DNA from: Fen-1254 sp963769605 | Lineage (GTDB): Bacteria > Bacteroidota > Ignavibacteria > UBA10030 | DNA length: 64,000 nucleotides | Assembly: GCA_963769605.1 (NCBI GenBank) | Contig: CAVYML010000003.1 | Location: 868,001-932,000 of the forward strand | Direction of reading: 5' to 3' | Shown here: one piece after another, positions 25,511 to 34,971 of the stretch | How the letters are laid out: the number at the start of each line of letters is the position of its first letter | Numbering within the stretch: position 1 is the stretch's first letter | Notes under the pieces: generated by a model | The model's input: only the letters and a program-made list of their open reading frames with translations | What the model was told of the DNA's origin: nothing | Databases searched by the model: none | Program-made: the position numbers and the translations under genes

Positions 25511-26929
25511 ATGAGATTGAAATATATCATATATCCTCTTGCAATCATAGCATTGATGGTAATGCTCAATGGATGCGAGAAATTTACAGAAGGTTTTAAT
25601 ACCAGTACTGTGGCTGCGCTGGATGCTTCATCGCAGCAGCTTTTTTCCGGAGCGCAGCTTGGTTATATGCAAACCTTTGAAGGAGGCCTGGCGCGGATTG
25701 CGGCCATCATTACGCAGCAAGCGACTGGAGCTGAACGTCAATATGGAGCCTATCAAGTTTATACGCTTACGTCGCAGGATTTCATTAATGATTGGGCGAC
25801 TGCATATGCAAACTGCTTCGCCAACCTCAAGCTAACTGAAAAGAAAGCGGCAGCGAGTGCACAAAGAAATCTTCTCGGTGCAGTGCAAGTTACCGAAGGA
25901 TTGGAAATGGGAACATTAACAGCTCTCTGGGGAGATGTTCCGTATACTCAGGCTGCACAGGCGCCTCTTATTAATCAGCCCGTTTACGATCCGCAAACGG
26001 CAGTCTATGATTCGGTACAGGCGCTTCTTTCGAGAGGTATTGCCAATCTTACGCCGCCAGTTGACAAAACACTGTCAACGGATATTTTTAGTTCAGCTAA
26101 TAGCCTTACTTCCTGGACTAGATTGGGTTATTCTGCTAAAGCTCGCTATTATATGCATGTCGCGAGGCTGCAGAGTTACTCCGCGGCGAGCTTGAATAAT
26201 GTGATTACCAACGGATTACTGGGCATCATTGCGACGGATGGGACACAGGATGTGTCATTCATCCACGGCTCCAACGAAGGAGAAGATGAGAATCTTTGGT
26301 ATTCATTTCTCGTAGATGATCGCAGCGGTTATATGGACGCAAGTGTAACATTTGCCGAGCCAATGTTATATTATCGCGATGTGGATGGAAAATCCAATGA
26401 TTCTGCGCGCTTTGCTTACTATTATTATAATGCTGGTTATTGGGATTTGAATTATTATACTCCGAACGGAGCTTTTCAAAGCGGTAATACATACCCGGCA
26501 TTCCGCGCCTCTGAAACATTACTGCTGATTGCGGAAGCTTATTACCGTCAAGGCGATGCTGCAGATGCTCTGACGTATTTGAATAACGCTCGAACATATG
26601 CAAATAATGTTTTCGGATCGAACCTGGCTCCTTTTGTTGCAGGCGATTTACCGGGTGCAAGCTTGTTGCAGGCGATTATAAATGAACAATATCTTGCATT
26701 AGCATTCCAGTTAGAAGTCTTTGATTTTGCCCGACGTGTGAATTATCATTTCACGTACAAGGATTCTACAGGAGTCATGCATTCGATGACGCCAACGGAT
26801 CAGTCTTCGGTATTTCCTCAACGATTCCTGTATTCACAGGATGAAATAACGGCCAATCCGCATGTGCCGGTGACGACGTTGAAAGAAGTAACGACTGTTA
26901 ATTCAACGGCTGTGAGCGGAGGTTATTAA
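25511..26929 (+). CDS. susD: SusD/RagB-family surface lipoprotein
   Basis: The substrate-binding lid of the SusC barrel, anchored to the outer leaflet. ATG 25511 behind GAGGAG (25498-25503) gives a lipoprotein signal with lipobox LNGC (Cys22); an ATG at 25496 in frame is the alternative. The helical TPR-like scaffold is suggested by EGLEMGTLTALWGDVPYTQA and FRASETLLLIAEAYYRQGDAADALTYL, patterns seen in SusD_like families. At 472 residues it has normal length. It starts 17 nt after susC and is followed by a strong terminator, so the two form one operon. Confidence 0.92.
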   Translation: MRLKYIIYPLAIIALMVMLNGCEKFTEGFNTSTVAALDASSQQLFSGAQLGYMQTFEGGLARIAAIITQQATGAERQYGAYQVYTLTSQDFINDWATAYANCFANLKLTEKKAAASAQRNLLGAVQVTEGLEMGTLTALWGDVPYTQAAQAPLINQPVYDPQTAVYDSVQALLSRGIANLTPPVDKTLSTDIFSSANSLTSWTRLGYSAKARYYMHVARLQSYSAASLNNVITNGLLGIIATDGTQDVSFIHGSNEGEDENLWYSFLVDDRSGYMDASVTFAEPMLYYRDVDGKSNDSARFAYYYYNAGYWDLNYYTPNGAFQSGNTYPAFRASETLLLIAEAYYRQGDAADALTYLNNARTYANNVFGSNLAPFVAGDLPGASLLQAIINEQYLALAFQLEVFDFARRVNYHFTYKDSTGVMHSMTPTDQSSVFPQRFLYSQDEITANPHVPVTTLKEVTTVNSTAVSGGY

Positions 26930-26961
26930 TTCCCAGTTGTTGTAGTGAGCAGAACATTTGA

Positions 26962-27000
26962 AAAAAGAAGCCCCGCTAGAAAATAACGGGGCTTCTTTTT
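26962..27000 (+). terminator. Intrinsic terminator after susD
   Basis: A 14-bp stem (26962-26975 with 26987-27000, core GAAGCCCCG/CGGGGCTTC) is flanked by A's and T's, so it can also act on the opposite strand. Confidence 0.93.
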
Positions 27001-27122
27001 ATAGAAACCTCTCAGAGAGTTGATTCTATTCTCTTAAAATTGTATGTACTATGTAAAGATGATGGAAACAGCAGCGATGACCGTCTTTTATCATTTCATG
27101 AAAATTTAATAATCCCGGAAAA

Positions 27123-28016
27123 ATGTCAGAGAGTCATTCGATGAATTTGTTGTGTATACTCACCGCTTTTGTCTTCGGAGTATACATACCGGCGCAGGAT
27201 AGTGCAAACGGTCTTCTCTTGATCGAAGAAGGAACATTCGGTTCTTTTGAGGATGCAAAAAGAATCTACATCGATTATCAACAAAGAATTTTCGTTACTG
27301 ACGTCCATACACATCAAGTATCCATGTTCTTAAGGCCTCAAGCCGAGCCTAAGCTTATCGGCGGATACGGCTGGTCGCCGACCAGCTTTGATACTCCGAC
27401 CGGTGTTGTTACGGACGGCGTAAATGTGTATGTCAGCGATTACGGCAACCGGCGTATCCAGCGCTACGACCGTTCTTTGAATTTTATTTCCACATGGTTT
27501 TTGGCCGGCAATGATGATGATTCCAAAAATTGCGGGTACCCGCTGGGTGCGGCATTATCGAATTCCGGAGAGTTCTTTGTGCTCGACGGCGAGAATAACA
27601 AAATCGTTAAATATTCCTCAGACGGCGTATTCGACCGCACATTCGGCGATATCGATGCAGCGGAAGGGAAATTACAAAAACCGCTTAAGCTTCTCATTTC
27701 GGAATCACAGCAACTCTATGTGTTGGAACCGGAAAGGCTCTGTGTGTATGATGTTTATGGCAACTTTGTGCAGGAAATCGGAAAAACCCTGCTTCATCAA
27801 GCATGTGGATTCTGTATTGCACTTGAGAAAATCTGGGTTGTTTCGCCGGATACGCTTTATTGCTTTTCTCTCGATGGCCGGCAGAGTACGGTGCTGCCGG
27901 TGAAATATATCATTTCAGAATCGCCGCTTCAAAATCTACGTGATGTAGGGTCGAGCGAAAACTTTATTTATCTGCTTACAGATACAGCAGTGCATCGGAT
28001 GCGGATAAGTCATTAA
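27123..28016 (+). CDS. Secreted NHL-repeat/six-bladed beta-propeller protein
   Basis: A protein of 297 residues with a hydrophobic N-terminus (NLLCILTAFVFGVYIPA) that looks like a signal peptide. The rest shows repeating units of about 45-50 residues such as GVVTDGVNVYVSDYGNRRIQ and GEFFVLDGENNKIVKYSSDG, the NHL/6-bladed propeller pattern. The function is unknown; such proteins often bind ligands or partners at the cell envelope. Start uncertain: ATG 27123 or ATG 27141, neither with a strong SD. It stands alone between the susD terminator and ssb. Confidence 0.8.
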   Translation: MSESHSMNLLCILTAFVFGVYIPAQDSANGLLLIEEGTFGSFEDAKRIYIDYQQRIFVTDVHTHQVSMFLRPQAEPKLIGGYGWSPTSFDTPTGVVTDGVNVYVSDYGNRRIQRYDRSLNFISTWFLAGNDDDSKNCGYPLGAALSNSGEFFVLDGENNKIVKYSSDGVFDRTFGDIDAAEGKLQKPLKLLISESQQLYVLEPERLCVYDVYGNFVQEIGKTLLHQACGFCIALEKIWVVSPDTLYCFSLDGRQSTVLPVKYIISESPLQNLRDVGSSENFIYLLTDTAVHRMRISH

Positions 28017-28037
28017 CAAAGCCATACAATCGTACCC

Positions 28038-28066
28038 TTGACAATCGTTTTGAATAGCGCTACTTT
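28038..28066 (+). promoter_or_regulatory. Promoter of ssb
   Basis: TTGACA (28038-28043), a 17-bp spacer and TACTTT (28061-28066). The -35 is perfect and the -10 is weak. The ssb ATG follows at 28113. Confidence 0.55.
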
Positions 28067-28112
28067 ATAGCAAAAATCGGGATCAAGTTCACGAATAAAG
28101 GAGCAAAAGGTT

Positions 28113-28538
28113 ATGGCAACACGGAGTATCAACAAAGTAATATTGATCGGAAACCTGGGTCAGGACCCGGAATTGCGTTATACAAGCGGCGGTGTGGCGG
28201 TAGCAACATTCAGCCTGGCAACGAACGAGAACTGGAAAGATCAGGATGGAAATGCTCAGGAAAAAACGCAATGGCATAACCTTGTAGCCTGGAGAAAATT
28301 GGCGGAAATTTGCGGAGAATATCTTAAAAAAGGAAGTAAAGTATATATCGAAGGAAGATTGCAATATCGCAACTATGACGATAAAAATGGCGTGAAGCGC
28401 TATGTTACTGAAATTGTCATTGATCAAATGTTGATGCTTGATAGTAAAGGAGCATCGAGCGGAGCTTCCGATTTCGTACCTGCTGCGCGTTCAGAAGAGC
28501 CTGCTCCGCCCGAGAAAGCAGACGATCTGCCTTTCTGA
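28113..28538 (+). CDS. ssb: Single-stranded DNA-binding protein
   Basis: SSB coats single-stranded DNA in replication and repair. The N-terminal OB fold shows SINKVILIGNLGQDPELRYT and WHNLVAWRKLAEICGEYLKKG. A disordered linker leads to the acidic C-terminal tip ADDLPF, which recruits partner proteins. At 141 residues it is a short but complete form. GGAG (28100-28103) precedes the ATG. Confidence 0.97.
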   Translation: MATRSINKVILIGNLGQDPELRYTSGGVAVATFSLATNENWKDQDGNAQEKTQWHNLVAWRKLAEICGEYLKKGSKVYIEGRLQYRNYDDKNGVKRYVTEIVIDQMLMLDSKGASSGASDFVPAARSEEPAPPEKADDLPF

Positions 28539-28562
28539 TGTTTGTCTCATAATGTTGGATGA

Positions 28563-28595
28563 AAAAACCCTGGATTTTTTCCGGGGCTTTTTTTT
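28563..28595 (+). terminator. Intrinsic terminator after ssb
   Basis: A hairpin AAACCCTGG/CCGGGGCTT (28565-28573 with 28581-28589, one mismatch and one wobble) is followed by eight T's. Confidence 0.88.
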
Positions 28596-28641
28596 AAAAT
28601 GAGTGACTCAAAGCCATGTATGTGTCATATTGAAAAAATGC

Positions 28642-28660
28642 AACTCAGCGCATTTTAAAA
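28642..28660 (+). repeat. 19-bp dispersed inverted repeat, copy 1
   Basis: The 19 bases at 28642-28660 (core CTCAGCGCATTTT) recur exactly, in reverse complement, at 57807-57825. Both copies are intergenic. A chance match of this length in 64 kb is unlikely but not impossible. Confidence 0.5.
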
Positions 28661-28810
28661 ATATTTTGCCCACCTATCAAATATTTCCTTATAGCCGGCG
28701 TTCCTATGGGTGCATTGTAGTTGCGACGGATCGTCGCGTATAATGTTGTAAATTCATGCGGTTATACCGAAACCATTGTCATATATTATCGGGAGGTTGT
28801 CTCGGATGGC

Positions 28811-28867
28811 GTCCGACACCACCCGCCTGAATGACTGCGTCAACAGTCGGGCAGGCTGGTGTCGGCT
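28811..28867 (+). repeat. Nested 57-nt palindrome, possible structured RNA or mobile repeat
   Basis: Three consecutive arms pair symmetrically: CCGACACCA (28813-28821) with TGGTGTCGG (28857-28865), GCCTG (28825-28829) with CAGGC (28852-28856), and GACTG (28833-28837) with CAGTC (28844-28848), closing on loop CGTCAA. The structure is GC-richer than its surroundings and has no U-tract, so it is not a standard terminator. It resembles REP-type or MITE-like palindromes. Confidence 0.55.
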
Positions 28868-28940
28868 ACAGGGATGCGTGCCGTTGAGAAATTTGCTTTT
28901 TGAGCTTCTTTTCGCTTAATTTAAATGTTCAGCACCCTTG

Positions 28941-29029
28941 GGAGAGATGGCCGAGTGGCTGAAGGCACAGGTTTGCTAAACCTGCATAGTGGGAAACTGC
29001 TATCGAGGGTTCGAATCCCTCTCTCTCCG
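28941..29029 (+). tRNA. tRNA-Ser(GCU)
   Basis: The acceptor GGAGAGA (28941-28947) pairs with TCTCTCC (29022-29028), with discriminator G. The anticodon stem CAGGT/ACCTG encloses loop TTGCTAA with anticodon GCT, which reads AGC/AGU. A long variable arm is present, as expected for class II tRNA-Ser. The T-arm GAGGGTTCGAATCCCTC is intact. The CCA end is not encoded. Confidence 0.97.
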
Positions 29030-29101
29030 CAGTACTCTATGGCGATTTGATTACAGCTTGCGGCCATTGCACAACAGCTAAAGCGTTGAATTCTTTAAGA
29101 A

Positions 29102-29131
29102 CCCGACGCTGAATACGTTGGGATTTTTTTT
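29102..29131 (+). terminator. Intrinsic terminator after tRNA-Ser
   Basis: CCCGACG (29102-29108) pairs with CGTTGGG (29116-29122) with one wobble and is followed by A and eight T's. It separates the tRNA from metH. Confidence 0.88.
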
Positions 29132-29181
29132 ATTGATAACAATATTACGAAGAATTCCGGAAGCGCCGGATAATCGGTTGA

Positions 29182-32100
29182 ATGAAAAATACTTTTCTCG
29201 ATATTTTGAAACAAAAAATTATCGTCTTTGACGGTGCGTCCGGGACCCATATCCAGGGACAGAATCTTACACCGGACGATTTTGGCGGTGAGAATCTTGC
29301 GGGATGCAATGAAGTTCTGGTATTCTCAAAACCATCTGCAGTAGAGAATGTTCATCGGGATTATCTGGAAGCCGGATGTGATGTCATCGAGACCGATTCG
29401 TTCGGCGGGACGAGCGTCGTTCTTGCAGAATACGGATTGCAGGATCGGGCATATGAATTAAACGCGCAATCAGCCCGCATTGCCAAGCGCATAGCGGATG
29501 ATTATTCTCATTCCGGGCACAAACGGTTTGTTGCCGGTTCCATGGGCCCCGGAACGAAGCTTCCCTCACTCGGTCATATCTCATTTGAAGACCTGGCCCT
29601 GGCCTATGAAATTCAGGCGCGTGGACTCATCGAAGGAGGAGTCGATCTTCTGTGCATCGAAACGTGTCAGGATATTCTGCAGACAAAAGCTGCATTGTTC
29701 GGTATTACCTCCTGCCTTCAGCAATTACGGAAACGAATTCCCATTATCGCTTCGGTAACCATCGAGTCGATGGGAACCATGCTGTTAGGAACCGAAATAT
29801 CGGCGGCATTGACGAGTCTCGAGCCGTACGATATCGATGTCCTCGGCTTGAATTGTGCTACGGGACCAAAAGAAATGTCGGATCATATCCGGAGCCTCTC
29901 CGGATTGAGCCCGCTGCCCATCTTTGTTATGCCGAATGCCGGCATGCCGGAAAACGTCGGCGGCCAGGCGCACTACCATCTTACACCGGAAGAATTTACG
30001 CGGTACCTCACGCATTTTGTCAAAGAACTCGGTGTCAATGTTGTCGGCGGCTGCTGCGGAACGACCCCCGAGCACATCCGCCAGCTTGCACAGGGCGTAG
30101 GTCAATGTTCTCCGAAAGAACGAAAGTACAAATTCATACCGAGCGTTTCGAGTTTGTATCATGCCGTGTCTCTGCGGACCGATAATCCTCCGACCATCGT
30201 GGGCGAACGGGCGAACGCGAATGGAAGCAAATTGTTCCGCGACCTTCTCCTGAAAGAAGATTGGGAGGGCATCGTTGCTATGGGCCGTGAACAGGTCAAG
30301 GAGGGTTCGCATCTCCTCGATGTCTGTGCTGCCTATGTAGGCCGGAATGAAACGGCCGATCTTAAGGAAATTATTTCGCGATTCAACCGGCAGGTCACAG
30401 CGCCGCTCATGATAGATTCCACGGAACCCGCCGCACTTGAGTCGGCGCTCCGGCAGATCGGCGGGAAAGCCATCGTCAATTCGATCAATCTTGAAGACGG
30501 CGAAGCTCGTCTTGGAAAAATTATAACACTGTGCAAACGATATGGCGCAGCCGTAGTAGCTTTAACTATCGATGAGCAAGGGATGGCAAAGACGGCGGAG
30601 AGGAAGCTTGCAGTTGCAAAGAGGATCTATGATCTTGCCGTACATTCCTACGGAATGCGCCCGCACGATATTATTTTCGATGCGCTGACTTTTACACTCG
30701 GTTCCGGGGATGAAGAATTCCGCCGTTCGGCAGTCGAAACGCTGGAAGCGATCAAACTCATTAAAAAGGAATTACCGGAAGTACATACATCTCTCGGAGT
30801 CAGCAACATCTCTTTCGGGCTTGCACCGACGGTTCGAAACGTTTTGAACAGTGTCTTCCTCCATTATGCCGTTCAGGCCGGATTGGATATGGCGATTGTG
30901 CATGCTTCGAAAATCCAGCCCCTCTATACTATCGATGCCAAAGGAAGAGAGCTTGCACATAAAGTTATCTTTGATGAACGGCAATGGGACGGGGAAGGCG
31001 AAAAGAGAAAAGTCGTCTTCGATCCGCTTGTCGAATGTATGGCCTATTATGCGGGTCGAAGAACGGCGAAAACAGAGACGCCTCCTGATACCGGTGTAGC
31101 AATTGAAGAACGTTTGAAGAGCCGTATTATTGACGGCAATAAAGTCGGCCTGCAGGCCGATATCGAGGAAACGTTAAAATCACATGCGGCCCTGGAAATT
31201 ATAAATTCTATCTTATTGGATGGGATGAAAGTGGTCGGGGAATTGTTCGGTTCGGGTCAAATGCAATTGCCGTTTGTGCTGCAGTCTGCGGAAGTTATGA
31301 AAACTGCCGTAGCACTCCTCGAGCCGTATATGGAAAAAACTGAGAGCAGCCGCAAAGGCACGATGGTAATCGCAACCGTTAAAGGAGATGTTCACGATAT
31401 CGGAAAAAATCTCGTCGATATCATTCTGACCAATAACGGTTATCGGGTTGTCAATCTCGGAATTAAATGTCCTATCGAAAAAATGATCGAAGCAGCGGAG
31501 CGCGAACATGCGGATGTCATTGGAATGAGCGGGCTTCTCGTGAAATCGACCTTGGTGATGAAAGAAAATCTGGAAGTTCTCAATGAGCGAAATATTTCCC
31601 TGCCGGTTATTCTCGGCGGAGCGGCTCTGACAAGGCGTTATGTGGAACAGGAGCTGCGATCGGTCTACAGGGGCACCGTATTTTATGCAAACGACGCTTT
31701 TGCCGGTCTGAAGATTATGGAGGACATTAAACATGGAACCGCCGGTTATGATTCCGCGGCAAAAGAGACCGGGGACGAAGAATCGTTGACGGGTTCCGAA
31801 GCAAAAATTGCTCTCATGCTTGCTGAGGAAAAAGATATACCGAAAAAATCTTCGGTGCGAACGGATGTCCCGATTCCTATACCCCCTTTTTGGGGAACAA
31901 AGATTGTCGATTCGATAGAACTTGAAGAAATATTCCCGTTTGTCAATGAAGCTGCACTTTTTCGCGGTCAATGGAGGTTAGTGCGTGGAACGATGGATGC
32001 AGAAGAATATCGGAAAAGCATCCAAGAAAAAGTGATTCCGGAATTTGAACAATTGAAGCAAATGGTTCAGCGCGAGCGGCTGCTTGTTCCGAAAGTCGTG

Positions 32101-32703
32101 TATGGCTTTTTCCCTTGCCAATCGGATGGAAACGATTTGATTGTATACCGGATCGATTCTCTATCACTTCCGGCTGTCGATCCTCAATCGATGAAGGAGC
32201 AGTTAAGGTTTACTTTCCCCAGGCAGGAAAACGACAGGTTTCTCTGTATCAGCGATTATTTTGCTTCAGTCGAATCTAAGAAGATCGATACCGTGGCATT
32301 TTCCATGGTGACGATGGGAGAACGCGCATCGGAATATTCGCGCATGCTTTTTGAATCCAACAGGTATAAAGAGTATCTGTACTTTCACGGACTGAGTGTC
32401 GAAGCAGCGGAAGCTCTCGCAGAGCTCTGGCACAAAAAAATTCGTACGGAACTCGGTATCGACAAAAAAGATGCCGTCGACATTAAACGGCTGTTCAGCC
32501 AGGGTTACCAGGGTTCGCGTTTCAGTTTCGGGTACCCGGCATGTCCGAATCTTGAAGATCATCAGAAATTATTCGAATTGCTTAAACCGGAACGAATCGG
32601 TGTAACATTGACAAATGAATGGATGATGCAGCCGGAACAAACAACCGATGCGATCATTGTTCATCATCCGGAAGCTCGATATTTTACAATTCAAAAAAAA
32701 TAG
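29182..32703 (+). CDS. metH: Cobalamin-dependent methionine synthase
   Basis: MetH transfers methyl from methyltetrahydrofolate to homocysteine through cobalamin. All modules are present in 1173 residues: homocysteine domain (1-310) with zinc ligands Cys225 (GLNCATG) and Cys291-292 (GGCCGTTPEH); pterin domain (about 330-600, NANGSKLF, MIDST); cobalamin cap and binding domain (about 650-880) with DVHDIGKN, His738 being the lower cobalt ligand; and the AdoMet reactivation domain (about 910-1173). No cobalamin riboswitch was recognised upstream. Confidence 0.97.
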   Translation: MKNTFLDILKQKIIVFDGASGTHIQGQNLTPDDFGGENLAGCNEVLVFSKPSAVENVHRDYLEAGCDVIETDSFGGTSVVLAEYGLQDRAYELNAQSARIAKRIADDYSHSGHKRFVAGSMGPGTKLPSLGHISFEDLALAYEIQARGLIEGGVDLLCIETCQDILQTKAALFGITSCLQQLRKRIPIIASVTIESMGTMLLGTEISAALTSLEPYDIDVLGLNCATGPKEMSDHIRSLSGLSPLPIFVMPNAGMPENVGGQAHYHLTPEEFTRYLTHFVKELGVNVVGGCCGTTPEHIRQLAQGVGQCSPKERKYKFIPSVSSLYHAVSLRTDNPPTIVGERANANGSKLFRDLLLKEDWEGIVAMGREQVKEGSHLLDVCAAYVGRNETADLKEIISRFNRQVTAPLMIDSTEPAALESALRQIGGKAIVNSINLEDGEARLGKIITLCKRYGAAVVALTIDEQGMAKTAERKLAVAKRIYDLAVHSYGMRPHDIIFDALTFTLGSGDEEFRRSAVETLEAIKLIKKELPEVHTSLGVSNISFGLAPTVRNVLNSVFLHYAVQAGLDMAIVHASKIQPLYTIDAKGRELAHKVIFDERQWDGEGEKRKVVFDPLVECMAYYAGRRTAKTETPPDTGVAIEERLKSRIIDGNKVGLQADIEETLKSHAALEIINSILLDGMKVVGELFGSGQMQLPFVLQSAEVMKTAVALLEPYMEKTESSRKGTMVIATVKGDVHDIGKNLVDIILTNNGYRVVNLGIKCPIEKMIEAAEREHADVIGMSGLLVKSTLVMKENLEVLNERNISLPVILGGAALTRRYVEQELRSVYRGTVFYANDAFAGLKIMEDIKHGTAGYDSAAKETGDEESLTGSEAKIALMLAEEKDIPKKSSVRTDVPIPIPPFWGTKIVDSIELEEIFPFVNEAALFRGQWRLVRGTMDAEEYRKSIQEKVIPEFEQLKQMVQRERLLVPKVVYGFFPCQSDGNDLIVYRIDSLSLPAVDPQSMKEQLRFTFPRQENDRFLCISDYFASVESKKIDTVAFSMVTMGERASEYSRMLFESNRYKEYLYFHGLSVEAAEALAELWHKKIRTELGIDKKDAVDIKRLFSQGYQGSRFSFGYPACPNLEDHQKLFELLKPERIGVTLTNEWMMQPEQTTDAIIVHHPEARYFTIQKK

Positions 32704-32740
32704 AAAAACCAACATCAAAGATCAAACAAAGGGAACAACA

Positions 32741-33388
32741 ATGCCAAATCTTATTTTAGTTCGTCACGGCGAGTCTCAATGGAATCTTGAGAATCGTTTC
32801 ACAGGCTGGGTGGATATTCCGCTGTCTCCAAAAGGAGAACAGGAAGCGAAGGATGCCGGAAATATTTTAAGAGGTTACCGCTTCGATAAAGGATATACTT
32901 CCGTTTTGCAGCGTGCTACGAAGACGCTCGAAATCATTCTTGGAATAACAGGACAAGTCGATCTTCCGATCGAGCGGGATCAGGCCTTGAATGAGCGTCA
33001 ATACGGCGCATTGCAGGGATTGAACAAAGCCGAAACCGCAAAAAAATACGGGGACGAGCAGGTCAAAATATGGCGGCGAAGCTACGATGTTCCGCCTCCT
33101 AAAGATAAGACCGAATTAAATCCGGATGGAATTAGTGAGAGTTTAAAGGATACGGCCGCGCGAACATTGCCGTATTTTGAAGCGAAAATTCTTCCCGACA
33201 TTTTTGCCGGCAAAAATATTATCGTAGCGGCGCACGGTAACAGCCTTCGGTCTATCGTCATGAAGCTCGATTCCCTGACGAAGGAACAGGTAATTGAATT
33301 GAATATACCGACCGGCGCTCCTTTGCTCTATGTCTATGACAGCAACGGAAAAATAACAGAACGACGATATTTGATTCAAAAAGCCTAA
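32741..33388 (+). CDS. gpmA: 2,3-bisphosphoglycerate-dependent phosphoglycerate mutase
   Basis: A glycolytic enzyme interconverting 3- and 2-phosphoglycerate. ATG 32741 gives the family start MPNLILVRHGESQWNLENRF with the catalytic RHG histidine (His9); in-frame codons further upstream lie within metH and are rejected. NERQYGALQGLNKAE and VAAHGNSLRSIVMKLD (second His) complete the active site. At 215 residues it is a compact form. It starts 37 nt after metH and may share its transcript. Confidence 0.95.
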   Translation: MPNLILVRHGESQWNLENRFTGWVDIPLSPKGEQEAKDAGNILRGYRFDKGYTSVLQRATKTLEIILGITGQVDLPIERDQALNERQYGALQGLNKAETAKKYGDEQVKIWRRSYDVPPPKDKTELNPDGISESLKDTAARTLPYFEAKILPDIFAGKNIIVAAHGNSLRSIVMKLDSLTKEQVIELNIPTGAPLLYVYDSNGKITERRYLIQKA

Positions 33389-33407
33389 ATATTGGCCGAA
33401 TTTCCTC

Positions 33408-33436
33408 TTGCATTTCGGATGTCTCTTTAGCATATT
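33408..33436 (+). promoter_or_regulatory. Likely promoter of the ferredoxin gene
   Basis: TTGCAT (33408-33413), 17 bp, CATATT (33431-33436). Each box differs from consensus, but the spacing and position (about 75 nt before the gene) match the other promoters in the window. Confidence 0.4.
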
Positions 33437-33513
33437 CGTATAAGTGGAACTAAGGCTGTGACAGGCGAAAAACGGCAATTTTGAGTTAAATATTTCATCG
33501 TAAGGAGATTATT

Positions 33514-33852
33514 ATGGCAACCAAAATAACGGAAGAGTGTATTAACTGCGGAGCGTGTGAAGCGGAATGCCCCAATACGGCTATTTATTCCGGCGGGACT
33601 GCGTATGAATTGAATGGAAAATCGTTTGATGCGCTTTCTGCGGATTTTTACTATATCGTTCCGGATAAATGCACTGAATGTGTAGGACATTTTGACCAGG
33701 AACAATGCGCTGCTGTTTGTCCGGTGGATTGCTGCGTTCCCGATCCCGATCACTCGGAAACGGAAGCGGGTTTATACGAAAAAGCAAAAAAGCTCCATCC
33801 CGAAAAAACCATTGCCGAGCTTAGTCCTGCAAATTCTCGTTTCCGTAAGTAA
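33514..33852 (+). CDS. 2[4Fe-4S] ferredoxin
   Basis: A small electron carrier. Cluster I motif CINCGACEAECP (residues 9-20) and cluster II CTECVGHFDQEQCAAVCPVD with the longer spacer are of the Allochromatium/YfhL ferredoxin type. There are 112 residues with a helical C-terminal extension. A strong SD (AAGGAG, 33501-33506) precedes it. It is monocistronic, ended by a terminator. The redox partner is not evident. Confidence 0.92.
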   Translation: MATKITEECINCGACEAECPNTAIYSGGTAYELNGKSFDALSADFYYIVPDKCTECVGHFDQEQCAAVCPVDCCVPDPDHSETEAGLYEKAKKLHPEKTIAELSPANSRFRK

Positions 33853-33871
33853 GATCTTCAATTATGCAAAG

Positions 33872-33906
33872 AAAGTCGGTTCTTCAAGAGAGGAACCGAC
33901 TTTTTT
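33872..33906 (+). terminator. Intrinsic terminator after the ferredoxin gene
   Basis: AAAGTCGGTTC (33872-33882) pairs with GAACCGACTTT (33893-33903), and T's continue to 33906. A long perfect stem. Confidence 0.93.
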
Positions 33907-34047
33907 GTTTATGGTGTTATATTCAAGAGAAGGATGGTTGAACTGCCGGGAGAGCATCTGGCACGCTTTCTTTCGATGTTGAAGAAAACAATTTATAGAT
34001 GGAACAGCCGGTGACACAGAACATTGATTCTCTTCTCTCATTGAACG

Positions 34048-34971
34048 ATGAACCCTTCATATTGTATTAAAACATATGCGTTGGAATTGGGATTTTCCAA
34101 AGTCGGGATTGCACGCGCTGAAACGCTGGAAGATGAAGGTGTCCATTTGAGCGAATGGCTAGGACGCGGTTATCAGGCTTCAATGCGCTGGATGGAACGG
34201 GATATTCAAAAAAGATCCGCTCCGGGAAATATCGTTTCAGGAGCAAAATCAATTGTCTGCGTTGCAATGAATTATTACAGTTCGCAGCAGCATTCTTCGG
34301 AATTGCAGCATGGCAGGATTTCCCGTTATGCGTGGGGAGACGATTATCACGAAATAGTTGGAGCAAAATTGGAGAATCTTTTTCGGTACATCCAATCTCT
34401 TATACCCGGTTGTCATGGGAAATATTATGTCGATACGGGTCCGGTTATGGAAAAAGCATGGGCGGTCAGGGCGGGAATCGGATGGCTCGGCAAGAATGCC
34501 AATGTCCTGACTCGCGAGTTGGGTTCATGGATTTTTCTCGGTGAAATTATTCTTGATGCGGAACTGGAGTATGACGAACCCGGTTTCGATTTATGCGGAA
34601 GCTGCACGGCATGTCTGGATGCGTGTCCGACCGGAGCGATCGTCGAAGATCGGGTAATCGATTCCAATCGATGTATTTCTTATCTTACGATCGAACACCG
34701 GGGAGATTTGCCGGAAGCGCTGGCCGGGAAGTTCGATCGATGGATTTATGGCTGCGATATTTGTCAGGATGTGTGCCCGTGGAATTCTTTTGCGAAAGAA
34801 ACAAAAGAAAAAGGATTCTCGCCGCGCCAGGAAAACAGCGCTCCGAATCTGGAAGAAGTCGCGTCGATGACGCCGGACGAATTCTCGAAGCGGTTTGCAA
34901 AAAGCGCAGTCAAGCGGACAAAGCATTCGGGACTCGTACGAAATGCAAAATTCATCCTCAAATGGCCGTAG
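34048..34971 (+). CDS. queG: Epoxyqueuosine reductase
   Basis: QueG carries out the last step of queuosine synthesis on tRNA, reducing epoxyqueuosine with cobalamin and two [4Fe-4S] clusters. The N-terminal domain shows GFSKVGIARAE and FHE-like GDDYHEIVG. CGSCTACLDACPTGAI and CDICQDVCPWN are the two cluster motifs. DTGPVMEKAWAVRAGIGWLG is the family's active-site block. At 307 residues it has normal length without the C-terminal HEAT domain. tgt, an earlier step, lies at 53.4 kb. Confidence 0.96.
   Translation: MNPSYCIKTYALELGFSKVGIARAETLEDEGVHLSEWLGRGYQASMRWMERDIQKRSAPGNIVSGAKSIVCVAMNYYSSQQHSSELQHGRISRYAWGDDYHEIVGAKLENLFRYIQSLIPGCHGKYYVDTGPVMEKAWAVRAGIGWLGKNANVLTRELGSWIFLGEIILDAELEYDEPGFDLCGSCTACLDACPTGAIVEDRVIDSNRCISYLTIEHRGDLPEALAGKFDRWIYGCDICQDVCPWNSFAKETKEKGFSPRQENSAPNLEEVASMTPDEFSKRFAKSAVKRTKHSGLVRNAKFILKWP

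Larger units (their letters stand above)
28597..28940. other. Intergenic stretch between ssb and tRNA-Ser
   Basis: No gene is supported here. It holds the dispersed 19-bp repeat and the nested palindrome at 28811-28867, described separately. No clear promoter for the tRNA could be found. Confidence 0.6.

Noticed and set aside
27020..27048. Promoter of the NHL-repeat gene (TTGATT, 17 bp, TATGTA)
   Set aside because: Both boxes match consensus poorly; not strong enough to list as a feature.
29030..29181. Cobalamin riboswitch before metH
   Set aside because: The gap is only about 150 nt, contains a terminator of the tRNA, and shows no B12-box.
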